This document shows, in pieces, positions 35,707-48,059 of a stretch of 64,000 nt of DNA (positions within the stretch are counted from its first letter, which is position 1; the number at the start of each line of letters is the position of its first letter). The DNA comes from Epiperipatus broadwayi (Eukaryota > Onychophora > Udeonychophora > Euonychophora > Peripatidae). The notes below the pieces were generated by a model. It ran no database searches and had not been told where the DNA came from. It was given only the letters and a program-made list of their open reading frames with translations. The stretch is from assembly GCA_028023455.1 (NCBI GenBank), contig JAQFVV010000150.1:2551550-2615549 (forward strand), written 5' to 3'. A program made the position numbers and the translations under genes.

Positions 35707-36845
35707 TCAAATACCTTCTTTGTATTTGAATGGCTTCTTAAACGACTCTTCTCCTTTACTTTCCCCGGGATCACCTTTCTGTTTCGGTGTCCACGATCCC
35801 TTTTCTTGTGTGAGCTTCGGCTTCTCCGGCGGACGTTGAGCTTCCGGTTCGTATGGCCATCTCGGTCTATGACCATCCTCATCACTCTTCCTAGGTGTGA
35901 CATTCTCGCTGGTGTGTCCTTCTTCTGCCCCACATTGGATATTTGTCCTATCTCTACCTTGCTTCCATCGCTCTAACGGTGCATTATGATCGTATATACT
36001 CATGTCCAGAGTGTTAAGCAGCTCCGCCATTTCTCCAATGGATGCCTTCCTCATTCCCAACATCATCCTTTCCATGTTCATAGGCATATTGTGCCTTACA
36101 ATTCGAATGATGTGACTTTCAGACATGTGACACGCATCCAGCATCCTTAGTCTTGCCACTTGACGGTGAAAAAATTGAGAAAAATTTTCTTCCTTTTCCT
36201 CCCCGTATTTTTCTTGCATGATTTGGTACTGCACGAGTTCTTGGCGGTCTTCCGACCAGAAAGTCTCTCTATCATCCTCTGATACTCCTCGAGGGTTGTG
36301 GGCTGTTGGGACAATGAGTCCCACCACTCTTGGGCATTCCCACTTAAATGACTGCATGCTACCACCAACTTTCCCTCCTCTGGCATGGGATTCATGTCGA
36401 AGTATCTTCGTAAGCTCCGTAAATGTTCTACGGGAGCTTCCCCCATTTGACCTGCAAACGGTCGTACCTTTAGAAAGTGGTTCACTTGGTTATGTACCGC
36501 CACCTCCTTGCATTTTCCCATATGCTCCGGCCTTTCCGTCTCGCTAGGCCTCGGTCTTTGATTTACATCCCTCTTCCGTTCATCTAAACTTCCTTCTACT
36601 TCTTTCTCGTTAGGTTTCTCCGCCCTTCCCTCACCTTTTATCCCTAGTCTCCGTTCTATCTCCTGAAATCGGAGTTCCAGACTTTCCAATTTTTCTAAAA
36701 TCTTCTCGGATATATTTATTTCCTTCTCTTCCGTCGCCTTCTGCTTTTCTCCATTTTGTTTATTTTTTGGCTTCATTTCTTTATCTATCTTATTATTAAG
36801 GTTATGTGCCAGGTTCGTCACCCTGGCTTCCAGTGGTCCTGTCAT
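35707..36845 (-). pseudogene. gag: gag of the LTR retrotransposon, broken by one frameshift
   Basis: Minus-strand gag, in two overlapping frames: 36845 to about 36270 in one, and about 36285 to 35707 in another. The shift falls close to the sequence for EEYQRMI (about 36265-36290). Order: a charged N-terminal part, a predicted coiled coil (ISEKILEKLESLELRFQEIE, about residues 45-65), the core with GEAPVEHLRSLRRYF and GNAQEWWDSL, typical of Ty3/Gypsy-type capsid regions, an alpha-helical second half (QFFHRQVARLRML), and a Lys/Pro/Glu-rich tail. No CCHC zinc knuckle, protease, reverse transcriptase or integrase follows. A start at 36845 leaves a 5' leader of about 340 bp. The single shift could be a decay mutation or, less likely, programmed slippage. 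The product would form the particle; the replication enzymes would have to come from another element. Confidence 0.8.
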
Positions 36846-37169
36846 GACCCACCTGATACCTTTGCCCCTTCTTATCCTCTTGAACGATATCGGTTATGAT
36901 ATCTCACTATTGGATAAATTCTTAACCTCTGCTTTCTAAACCCTGACTTTATATATATGTTTCAACATACATCAACGCTATTTCCCCACGACCCTATGAG
37001 AACCTTTTCATCACACATTGCCCGCAGAATATGCCCATCTACCATCTTTCCCATATGTTTCACGCTCTTTCAGCTTTATCACCACTATCGCTTTTATTTT
37101 CCCTTTTCCTTTCTTTTATTTAAAAAAAAAAAAATCTGCTTACTTGCCCGTTCTCTAACATTCACTGCC

Positions 37170-37187
37170 CCGTTAGTTGGGACGCCA
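37170..37187 (-). other. Primer binding site of the LTR element
   Basis: On the minus strand TGGCGTCCCAACTAACGG begins one base after the 5' LTR ends. A TGG start next to the LTR is the usual tRNA-primer site. I could not assign the tRNA. Confidence 0.75.
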
Positions 37188-37188
37188 T

Positions 37189-38722
37189 TATAACACCCAC
37201 CAACATATCTATATTCCTCCATTATGGACTCTCACCCGAAGCTTCGACGAGAGGTATTTATGAGCATGGTTTGAACCCATCTCACGCGCCAATCTTACCA
37301 GTAGGTAGGAATTATCTCCTCGAAAACATATATATAGGTTCTGATATCTATCTGATGTGGTGACACGCCGAACTAGCTCAATCTCAAGGTTGGGGACCTC
37401 TGTCTATCTAGAGAACAAGGCTATAAATTAACCAACACTGTCCTACGCATATATTTATTTTGCGATAGCTTAAAGCTCGAAATCCTTAATCTAACCCGGG
37501 TCTGATGGGATTTATTCTACTTGATCATATACACTCCCAACAAATCTCATTCGAACCTACATATATGATTGCTATGCAAACACTCAGGCCATCCATTAAC
37601 ATACACACACATATATCATGCTCATTCATCCACACACCAAATAATGCAAATACATATATATGTGAGCGGTATGATTAATATAGTCATATATCTAACTTTA
37701 AATATAAAATTTTAATATAGCAATTAAACGAGGTAACACGAATTCTTATTGAGATACATATACTGAAAATAGTTGGTGACATGTCACTTTACCTGGACTC
37801 ATGCGATTAAACAAGTCTGTATTGACGTCTGGCCACAAACTTAATCTGGTGGATCTCACGGAAGGCAAACAGTTCCAATGGTCGTTAGGTCCGGCGACAG
37901 GTTTCAGAGGTGGAGTAGTTGGTGTACTCTTTCGCAAAGGTCTAAATCTCGAACGATTTTGGTCACATTTCCTCGATGGAACAAAATCTCTTGATTTATT
38001 ATGACAGTTCGCAAGTCCGGTCAGGTGAATTCATGACGAGTATCCCCGGAGTCGAGTAACGACTAGCGCACAATCCAATTACCCCGACATTTTCTGACAA
38101 AAAAAATATTAAAACTTCTTAAGAAAAAATCTTTTCGTCCTCCTTGTTAGGATTCAAGCCGCTTCTCTCCTCTTTTTTTCCTTTTTCTCCACTCAAGCGC
38201 AAGACAAAAAAAAAGTTCTTTTGTATTCACCTTTAACTTTTCAAAATCTTTCTGCATATTCCTACGCCGCTGACCAGTCCTTCCATTGTTCTTCAACACA
38301 AAAAAAAAACTATATCCACAGACCAGTTTTCCGCCTTCCCGGCGCCAGTTATTACCAAACTGCCCACAGTAATTCACTCATCCTATTTCAGTCCTCACAT
38401 GTTCACAAGGTGACTCAACAAAAGAAAACACGTGTTACCAAAATTATTAATAAACTCAAAAAAAAAACTATGTGAATAAAATCTATCTAAGAATAATTAA
38501 TTGCGCTTTATACAGCTCTACATATATAAGTGATCGCAACCCCTCCGATACTAACTACGTATTTTTATACTCACACATACGCTATACCTACATTACTCGT
38601 AACCGGGTTCGAATGACCGTTTACATATATTCTTTTATTTATTTGTTTATACATGGTCCCTACATTAACACTATCAATTATGTCATATTTACATATGCGT
38701 GTATTCGAACCCATTTGTTACA
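37189..38722 (-). repeat. LTR (5' LTR of the minus-strand element), 1,534 bp
   Basis: Partner of 34150-35683. The element (34150-38722, about 4.57 kb) sits within an AT dinucleotide run: ATAT precedes 34150 and follows 38722, compatible with a 4- to 6-bp target duplication but ambiguous within the microsatellite. Confidence 0.9.
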
Positions 38723-38734
38723 ATATATATATAT

Positions 38735-38830
38735 ATATGGGGGACGTAATGTCTGGACCCACTGATGGTGCTGGTTCAGCATGAAGTAAATATATTGGAA
38801 ATCATTTATCTTTTCACATGTTTGTGGTTA
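38735..38830 (+). repeat. Fragment of the SINE-like repeat found at 56585 and 55936
   Basis: TCTGGACCCACTGATG, TTCAGCATGAA and ATCATTTATCTTTTC match 56610-56680 in order. The LTR element appears to have inserted into the AT run just upstream of this copy. Confidence 0.65.
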
Positions 38831-41800
38831 TGTACATCAGATGTATAAATAGAGTCAATAGATGAAGGGTGCTTGAAATTCTATGTTAAAATCCTTTACA
38901 ATTATTTTTACCATCAGTTTATTCATCATGCTACCAATTATCAGCATAAATACAAAAACCTTTATTTTACATTAATAATAATAAATCAACAGGCTTGATA
39001 TTAAAGTATGAAAGATCCATGTTATAGTTTTTCTATAAAGTAATCCATTTCAACATGAGAATTGTGTAAACTCATTTCATTAATTAAATATTGATTAAAA
39101 TACATTAAAATATGTAATCAAAAGTTTAGTTTCACCTGAAAATAGATGCAAAAAAACTATATAATCTCCAACTGCAGTGTGAAATACATTCATGAATCAT
39201 TATTCGAAAGAATGTTACCATTATTAATAGAGGTCAAATGCTTACTATATTTGTGTAAATAATTACGTACTGTAGGTATATAAGTTAAGTGCATAATATA
39301 TGGCTCAGCAATATTTTTAATGAGATAATCTCAGTATAATTTAATGGAAACTACAATTTGAAATTTTTTACCTTATTCATTATTAGCATTATTAATATGA
39401 GTGCTTACTATATTTTTAAAGACAATTGATGAGCAACTGATAAGAAAGGTTTTCTTCACCAAATGATTTATTTATTTTTACATAGTGTAATGGTAGAATA
39501 ATGAATATATTACTAGCTATAATTAAAATATATACCTCTAAGATTGTTTATATATATATAATAAAAATTCATATAACATTATGATACTATCCCAAAAAAC
39601 TAACCTTTACAAAAATTCTTTCATTACCATGGTTTCATCTATTTACAAATACACCATTCAATTAAAATTCAACTAAACATACTACCTATAATTACGAAAT
39701 AAAATAGCTTTTTAATCATTCGCTTCAAAATCTGACTTTCTTTAATGTCAAAAGATGTCTTTATGAAATTGAAGACCTCAGATTCAAAATATTTTATATC
39801 AAAGGGTATTTTACTCTTTGTTTTACTTTTCTTATTATAAAAGATAACCTCTGAATTGTCAAATAATATTTTATGATATCATGGAGACATTCTTTGATGT
39901 TAAAGGAAGTTGGGTTTTGAAGTGAATGATGGGAAGGCTATTTTGTTTGATATATATATATATATATATATATTGTAACAGAATAAATATTTATAACTAA
40001 ATGTATATATATATAAATAGATAGATGAGGGTAGATGAAATGATAGATGATATAATGATGGACGCTATAATTTAAAAAAAAAACTATACAGGATATGCTC
40101 CAGTGGTTCATCATTTGTAACCGAATAAAATAAAATGTGAAATGAATTTACTATGTTAGCTGATATACAATTTATAATTAAATAAAGATGACGCTAACAT
40201 ATAAATAAGAACATATACATATCATGCTCCATTTGGGTGACTATTTGTAACTAATTAAATATAACATTATAACCCATTTGCAACTATCGTATACATTAAT
40301 TCGGTCACACTAATAATGAAATAAATAAATTATCCCATTTCTCATCATACAAAATAATAACAAAATGAAAATTAAACTGTCATCACCAAAGATTTAAAAT
40401 ATTTCGATATTGGAAAGTCATTTGACCAATAAAATATACTAGCCATTGTCATCAGATAAACTAATATTAGATATAGCAACTGAATAAAATTACTGTGAAA
40501 TCCCTGGAGTGCATTACGCTTATCTCCAATAATAGTTTCTTTTAACAAAGAATCCTTCTCATTCCTCTTTCCATGTATATATGACCATTCATGGTCACAC
40601 GCACACACTGGTGCTATTTATAACAACTTATAAAAAAAAATCATATAAAGTTAATATTATTAAGTTGGAAAAGGGATTTAATCACTTTTTATTCAGTTTA
40701 GCTAAGTATTTGCATTTTCCACGGGCATCACTAGATTGTTTTAAATCTAGATAAATATCTCTTTATAGTGTACCAGGTTCAAACCCCTTCGGTACCTTCC
40801 TTACTACACACATGACTTGGATGACTAATAAACAAAAAATGACCTTATATTTTATTCATGTCAATAAAATTATAAGATCCCAATATCACAAAATTTATAT
40901 ATATATCCAACACTCTTATAGACATTACTAGCTCAGTTTATGTATATTGATGAACAGATGCAAAAATACTCTCATTAATGGCTTCCAAACAAGAATCGTG
41001 AAGACCATTACTTAAGTAGATGGCCATGAAACTAGTTACTTAACTTAATTATTTATCATAATATAAAGATGATGATGATGATACCAACCATAGCTTTATA
41101 ATGAACTCACAACAATAAATTTATCTTTCATAAACTTATAGGCACTTCTCAAAATCATTCTATGTTAAACTGGGATTTAATTATAAATACTCACTACCAT
41201 TTATATACATTTATATTTATTTATTCCAAGTATTTTTATAGTTAAAACTAAGATTCAATAATACCAGTAATGATGAATGATCATCACAAATCTCTACACA
41301 TGATATTCAACTTTTCATAAACCCCATTTACTAAACATATTATCTTTTTTTAATTTAATTTAATGATTATTATTTAATCAATGATGATGGTGATCATAAC
41401 TCTTGAGCACAACATAATTTTAGCTTTTTATTATTAACCTCTAATTATTAAAAAAAAAAAACTTGGTTAAGTGTCAAGTGCATTCCTTAAATCCTTAAAT
41501 GTAAATCAATATTCTACGGTTGCTTAATATTTGCAAGTGGTGATGATCATTTAAAACAATAGAATCAAGAGAAGAAAAAATATAACAATATTTTTTAATA
41601 ATAACTCGAAAACCAATTAAGATGTAATTATATTTATTAATATTATTCTTTTTTTTAAATCAATATAAATCACCTTGTTAATTATACAATTGACTGATTA
41701 TTATTATATTAATTAAATATAGAATTAATACAAAAATTTATATATGCATAACTAAATAAACTTATATACAAGTTTGTCATTTTTGATATTTTAAAATAAG

Positions 41801-42040
41801 CTGACTTAAAATGACGTAACAAAAAAAAATTCTATAAATGCTCATTCAAAATTTTCACTACTTATTATATGTCATAAAGGCAAATTTCATTTATGTAATG
41901 TGTGTGTTCTTTTTCCACTTCCATACATGTGTGAAGCCCTGCTTTTCAACTTACTATATTTAAATGATCTATGCAAAACCTATTCTTCACTGAATGGATG
42001 GGAATAAGCAGTTATACACGCACACACTCAGTGATATGTG
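38831..42040. other. AT-rich stretch without recognisable gene
   Basis: AT-rich sequence with (AT)n at 39952-39973, an A run at 41450-41460 and a B-box-like GGTTCAAACCCC at 40779-40790 that lacks a clear A box. The 78-residue minus-strand frame at 40372-40608 has no motif. Confidence 0.4.
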
Positions 42041-42048
42041 AACATATA

Positions 42049-42085
42049 TTGAAACGGAAACCTCCAATCCCTTTCCGTTTCATCA
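42049..42085. repeat. Short GC-containing hairpin
   Basis: TTGAAACGGAAA pairs with TTTCCGTTTCA across the spacer CCTCCAATCCC. Could be a small transcribed hairpin or an element end; no further support. Confidence 0.6.
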
Positions 42086-42194
42086 TCAACCTAATGACCT
42101 ACTCGTCTGAACTAGTTTCGAACCTATCTTAAATATAAAAATGTTAAATGTAAAAATGTTATATATAAGTCGAGCGGGAAAACTTTGCTATAAT

Positions 42195-42375
42195 GGCTGC
42201 TTAAATTGCATCATCCATTTACATACGAAAACACGCTATAATTAGACAGGTTTGATAAAGTTATAGCGGAGAAATGCTCATAATTTATTATAAAATGTTT
42301 TATTAATTTTCAGTCAATTCTTAATTATATTCGCTATTATTTCGTATGTGGATGGATAATTTAAACCTGGGAATA
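42195..42375. mobile_element. Foldback MITE
   Basis: TTAAATTGCATCATCCATTT plus ACATACGAAA on the left pairs with TTTCGTATGT plus GGATGGATAATTTAA on the right, with weaker pairing outside (CTATAATGGCTGC with a GGGAATAACGGCA-like block). The spacer has a smaller CTATAATT/ATTATA pairing. Confidence 0.65.
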
Positions 42376-42639
42376 ACGGCAAAATGATTTGTATATATAT
42401 ATTTAAGTTTAAATAAAGAAGATATAATGTAAAACATTTTCTTTAAACATATTTAACGGTTTTCTGATTTAATGTTTTACATATATAATTGAAACTAAAA
42501 TATTTTCTTTAAATTTGCTTTTTTTTTAATAAACAAATAATATTGTAAGAACAAATATGTTAAAAGTTATTTATTTCAGTAAAATAAAAATCATCCATTT
42601 GTAATTAAAAATGAGAATTTTGTGTAAACAAGAGATCAA

Positions 42640-44680
42640 TTAGTGACTGCACCCCGGGTAAAAAGTAAAATCTAGTTTATTGATTGATTTTTGTTTGCAA
42701 CAAAAAACTTTATCATTAAATCAGAATACCGTTCCTTCTGCTAAGCTTTAACATTCTTTAACACTTAAAAAGGAATTTAATTAATGAAACTGAATCAAAT
42801 TATATAATTTATATATTTTAATAATTTTAAGTAATTAAATGTAACACCTCTGAGACGTTATCTGTTGTAGAAATTAAATTATATTATTTTGTTTAATTAA
42901 AAGTCAATTGGTCCCGAGGCTAATGAAATTCCAAAAAGATGTTAAAGTTTAGTCGAAATGTATAAATAGGGCTTATTTTAAGCGGGAAGGGATACTCCAT
43001 CTTGCTTTTGAAGAGCTATTACTATCCAAGTTATAAATTGTTTAATTTTACAATGTCTGGCTAAAGTCAGGCAAAATTTTGCTGCCGTTCCCGTGATGGA
43101 ACGCCGAGTTCAATCCATCAAATGCCGAAGCAACAACCAACAAGCTTACACCAAATAAAAGATGTCATAAGCTACTAAAAGGGAATTGCCTTCGTTCCAA
43201 CACCATTTTAAATCATCTCGCAACTGAACAAGAACATGCCATAAGCCGCCAAAGAACTCTGTGAATTTCAAAAACAATCATGATTTTTTCAAAAACAGGT
43301 TAGCTAACCATATTATCGGAACTTCTTTCTAAATTGTTTTTCAAATAATCTTTAAATTCTATAATATGAAATACTTTTGTAAATTTCTGTGTTAATTAAT
43401 GTTTTGCTATATAATTTAATCACGGCAGTTATATTTTGCTTTTCGTTTGCTTATTTTTAATTATTATTAGTTGTGCCTATGTTTCGAAACGGCGTGCATT
43501 TAATTATAGAATATGTTTTTAAACATATAAATTTAACATCTTCATATTATTATTTATATAGCGTCATTTCGTGCGCTGTTTCGAAACCCAAATTCATATT
43601 TTGTCATTTAGTAAATTAATTAATATAAATATAAAATGTGGCTTTTCAACCTTTAATTATTATATTACTAAAGATTAAACTAGCCTGGAGTGCAATCATA
43701 AGTATATTTTTTAGTAAAGTATTCGTAAGTCCCTTATTAAATATACTTTTCCTCCTTTTTAAAAGTTTAGTAGTTATAGATAACTAAAGAGATTGAACGG
43801 GATAAAGTAAAGTTTGTATACATTCCCGTCAGTAGCATATACATATTTCTCATGCTACAGAAGAGTTGGCTCTTTTGATCAAGCTGATGAACTGGTGTTC
43901 ATTTAATATATGATATTTAATTTATAATATCCTTCGGCTTGGCGGATGTGAATTTTATAAAAAATATTCTCGTTTTGCTGCTATACGTAATATACGTATC
44001 TCAAGATGGAGCCACGGCGTTGCCAGCACATCTTCTCTTATAGGGTAGTGCAGTAGCAAAGTCTGAGCTACGGCAAGTCCCCCGCTTCTTATGAACCAAA
44101 TAAAGATTCCCTTTTGCAGCATGACGACCGGTTATTGGGTAAACCGTTGTTTGTCACAAAAACCCTAAAACTATTCTTCCATCCGCAAAGCCACTTTATT
44201 ATTATATTTTACTTGTGCCTAGCGTATTAGTAAAATCGTTATAGCCAACTCTTTCCTCCTAATATGCAGTCTTTGGCGTTGATCCGAAGCATTCTTGAAA
44301 ACCCGTTCGATCTAAAGCTATCTGGGACGCTTTAAAAGCCCATAGTTAATATAAATTTATTATAATTAAGACGTATTATTAAGCTTCACTCCAGACTTGG
44401 TTTGATTTCATGAACAATAGACACTCGAACTGATGATGAAAGGGCATAACTAGTAAAAGTTAATGTAGTGATTAGTTATATAGTAGGGCTATTTGTTTCC
44501 GTTAAATAATATTGGATCAATTAAATAATAGCCAATGTATCAATTATTGTTTAAATGGCCTAGAGTAATGTTACTTTATAAATAAAATGCCTGCGTGCAT
44601 TTGCCAACAACAATTGTCAATAAATATATTTTAATTCATCATATATCAGTTTCTGTCTCATTATTAAATCAATCCAATTC
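42640..44680 (+). other. GC-richer island with core-promoter-like site; possible LTR or non-coding gene
   Basis: This 2-kb stretch stands out by higher G+C and fewer simple repeats. TGTAACACCTCTGAGACG at 42840 looks like an LTR start, and TATAAATAGG at 42961-42970 is a strong TATA box with plausible start site near 42990. Near 43264-43310 an AACAG/GTTAGC boundary could be an exon end. At 44573-44640 another TATAAATAAA is followed by AATAAA at 44622. I found no matching second LTR, no terminal inverted repeat with target duplication, and no coding frame above about 20 codons that looks real. It could be solo LTRs, a non-coding RNA gene, or the first exon of a gene outside the window. Confidence 0.3.
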
Positions 44681-44849
44681 ACTAATTTCCCATAGCTATT
44701 TCATTAGTAAAACCCTTATTAACTAATTATATTAGATTTTATCTTTGGAATGTCTTTAGTGTTTAAGTTGTTTGTATAGATGTTTAAGTCCATGAGTCTT
44801 TTGTTTCTCCGATTTGCTAGTGGGCCAGATTAAGAATTAATTCTTGTGT

Positions 44850-44990
44850 GCCATCATTGTTGTGTTGTCGATTAGGTGTTTGATCTGGGGCTTGGAGAGT
44901 GGGTTCGAATCCAGGCTGGTCCCTGACCAAAATCTCGGGCTCGACTGGGTTTGAAGTACATTTTGTGAGTTCCAGCTCGTGTTAGATGGA
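44850..44990 (+). mobile_element. Degenerate tRNA-derived SINE head
   Basis: GTGTTGTCGATTAGGTGTTTGATC resembles an A box (…GTGGTTAGG-type) and GTGGGTTCGAATCCAGG at 44900-44916 is a full B box. Spacing of about 35 bases fits a tRNA-like pol III promoter. No tail or target duplication was recognised. Confidence 0.5.
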
Positions 44991-45539
44991 TAAGCATATT
45001 TTGACCGGCACAATATATTATGTTAAAATGTGTTCCTTTATATTAGGGATGGATACATAAATCATGTATATATATATATATATATAATATTATTGCAACT
45101 TTGAGCAAAAAAAAAATACATTATATCAAATTTAATATGCAGAGATTAATAAAATGAAAAAAAAGAACATAAAGCTGATATTGATAAGTTGCTCAATTAA
45201 CACAATAAAGAACAATAATTAAAAAAAAACATTTTATGATTACAATATGTAAATAAATAAAAAAAAATCAAAATAATGAAAAAATTAAGTTTCATGAATT
45301 TTAAATTATGTGTGTGTATTTTATGTATTATTAAGAATCACAATCACTAAACAAACTCTTAATGTATATGTTTTAAAAGGAGAAAAAAAAATGCTTTGAC
45401 TTTAGAAATTACAGTTTACTTTTAATAAGTACTAATAAAAGATTTGTTAATTAAAGTTCAAAGTTACCCGATCATTTTCACTTCTTATGAATGTCCCAGG
45501 TTTGAATTTTCAGACTGCTTGCCTATTTATAACTTCCAC

Positions 45540-45672
45540 AGGTTGGTTTGGATTGCTTCTACCATTTTAAAAAGAGTTATTACAAATACTTTGAGATAAA
45601 TATGAACTGGTTGATTTGCTTGCTTCTACCATTTTAAAAAGAGTTATTGTAGACACTATAGATAAATGTGAA
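45540..45672 (+). repeat. Two-copy tandem duplication
   Basis: GGTTGGTTTGGATTGCTTCT and TACCATTTTAAAAAGAGTTA recur about 70 bp later (GGTTGATTTGCTTGCTTCT, TACCATTTTAAAAAGAGTTA), each followed by an AGATAAATRTGAA-like end. Confidence 0.8.
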
Positions 45673-46194
45673 AAAAAAACTTAAAAAAAATTGATTTATA
45701 GCTAAATCAAATTTGGTTATATGACTTTTATACATTTTTTTTCTTTCTCTTCTTTCCCCTTCTCCCTCCATTCAAAGGTAATGAGCCTATAATAGGTCAG
45801 GAGACAGAAAAGAAGCCTCTCAGATGTCTTATGTGGTTGGCTTTAAACTCGACCATTTTTTGGTTACTATCGACCAGTATATGGATCCATAGATAGATCA
45901 GTGAGCTAACCCATGGATGACAGGTTTCAAGAAACAAGAATTGTGATTTAGCACAGCATTCTTATGATTTCAGAAACAGCCAAAATATATATAAGTACCA
46001 TTATATGTTATATTAACAACTTCTGCAAAGGATTCAATTTAAATCCATCTCTTTTCTTTAAACTAATTTTGCTGTAAATTACTTATATATATGTGCACAT
46101 CTTCTTCTATGCTGACTTTAGAATAAGAGTCATATTTTTATCTTTAATTTTTCGTTAAAAGAGAGAAATAACAAATCAAACAACTCTTTTTAGT

Positions 46195-46430
46195 TTAAAA
46201 GGACTGCATATTCTTTAAAAAAAATTATTAACTGATCCTTCAAAAACTGCATATTGATGACCACATCTCTCTTTTTTAAATTATTAACTGAATCTCTGCC
46301 ATCAAAACTACATATTGTTAAGTGATCCTTCTTCCTAAAATTATTAAAACTGATTTTTTTTTAAAATTGCATATTAATGACTACATATCTTTTTCTTTTA
46401 ACAGTAATAAAAACTGACCTTCAAATATTG
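46195..46430 (+). repeat. Degenerate tandem repeat, period about 60-75 bp
   Basis: About four imperfect units share CTGCATATT(GATGACCACAT), a T-rich run and AAATTATTAACTGA. The clearest starts are near 46205, 46247, 46308 and 46367. Confidence 0.65.
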
Positions 46431-47830
46431 TTTCACTCATTTTTATATTTCGAATTTCTGGCCAAAAGGCCACCTGCAAATCCTGTTATCTTGAGATAAA
46501 TATCAAAGTTTCACAAGTGATGGTCCTCAAGTCATTAATAAGAAGATTAACAAGAAGATTATTAATTATATTTATTCCGTCAAAGAATTTTTTTTCTCTG
46601 GATATCTAAAGTCTAGATAATACAAAACAACAAAAGCTTGCAATAAAGATAAGTGTAAAAATGTTTTATGTTTAAAACATCTGTACTCGCACGTGTATAT
46701 TTTATCTACTAATCTTGATCACTTTCTTTTACACCTTCTTTCAATCTGTTTTATTTTAACAAAAACTAAAGCTAAATAATTTAACACATTATTTAATTAA
46801 AAAAAACATAATAGATCAATATATTAAATATTATTACAGTGTATCAATCTATCATCTATAAACTATATATATATTACTTGCACACACAAATCTATATATA
46901 TAAAAGAATTTTTTTTTCTAATTAAAGAATACATATGTGGGAAATTAAAACATATATATATATAGGTAATATGTTTAGTTGAATTTCACTTGAAAAGGTC
47001 TATTTGTTAATAGATGAAACCATGATTGTGGAAGAATTTTAATAAAATTTAGTTTTTTAGCTAGTAATATAATGTTATATGGATGTTTATTTTATTTATT
47101 ATTACTAGTATAATGTTAGGCAGTATTAAATATATCTATAACATCTGCCATTACAATTCTTTCATCAGCATTACTTTGTAAATAAAGATAATGTATGAAT
47201 TTAAGGGCACAAGCAAGGGATAACTTGATTGTATGCTGCAAAGTGGTTATATAAATTGAAATTCAGACCTTAAATCAGCAAGTATCTTAAATTTCTAATG
47301 CACATTTAATTTATGTCTACACAGAGAGATTAATACAACAGTCATTTTGAACTTTGTATTCTCCTAAACATAAATACATAAAAAATAGAATCAGTGCTTA
47401 TCACTAATAAAAATTCAAATGTAAAATACCTATCACCCCTCCCCTCCAGTGATAAATTTTTTTTAGCAGTTCTACCTTGTACACAAAGCTAAAATAGAAA
47501 TGTAGTAGTGGGGTGTTATACTATATTTAAATTTAAGCTACAGTTATACACTGATTATCTTTCCTATATATGTGTGTGTGTGTGTGCGCGCGAAGAAAGA
47601 AATGATCACAAATATAATATAAAAGAGGTATATCTCATTAAACACAGTGAATATGTACTGAACCAAAAATGAAATAGCATTCAAATTGGTAAAAAATTAA
47701 TGTTCTCAGCAGACCAACCATAAATATGTTGGGAAAGTGTTGAAAGTATACTTGATGCATTAAATTTTATTAAATTTTTAATATTTAAACAATGATTTAG
47801 TATTTTTTTACACACACACATATATACAAA

Positions 47831-48018
47831 ACCATTAGAAAACAGTCAACACTTAAACAATCCTAGTATAGATAACAGACAACAATCTCAAGCCGTTGTC
47901 AAAGCAATCTCTTTTTAAAAATAAAGGTGGAATAAAGGGCATTGTCATGACAACATCTTGAGGTTGTTAATTGTTATCTATATTAGGAATGTTTAAGTGT
48001 TGATTGTTTTCTAATGGT
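47831..48018. mobile_element. Foldback MITE, family D
   Basis: ACCATTAGAAAACAGTCAAC at the left end pairs with GTTGATTGTTTTCTAATGGT at the right; AACACTTAAACAATCCTAGT and AGATAACAGACAACAATCTC pair with their counterparts near 47955-48005. Single arms of the same family are at 23092 and 23447. 188 bp, non-coding. Confidence 0.8.
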
Positions 48019-48059
48019 TACATATAAACCCATTTAGCCCCAAGTATTATTACACTCAT

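Noticed and set aside
36218-36547. 109-residue plus-strand frame
   Set aside because: Antisense shadow of gag.
40775-40792. B-box-like GGTTCAAACCCC
   Set aside because: No A box at the right distance.
43054-43118. tRNA-like segment (TGGCTAAAGTCAGG and GAGTTCAATCC)
   Set aside because: No acceptor or anticodon stem could be drawn.
42840-43861. Possible LTR from TGTAACACC to GCTACA
   Set aside because: Ends are not flanked by a target duplication and there is no partner.
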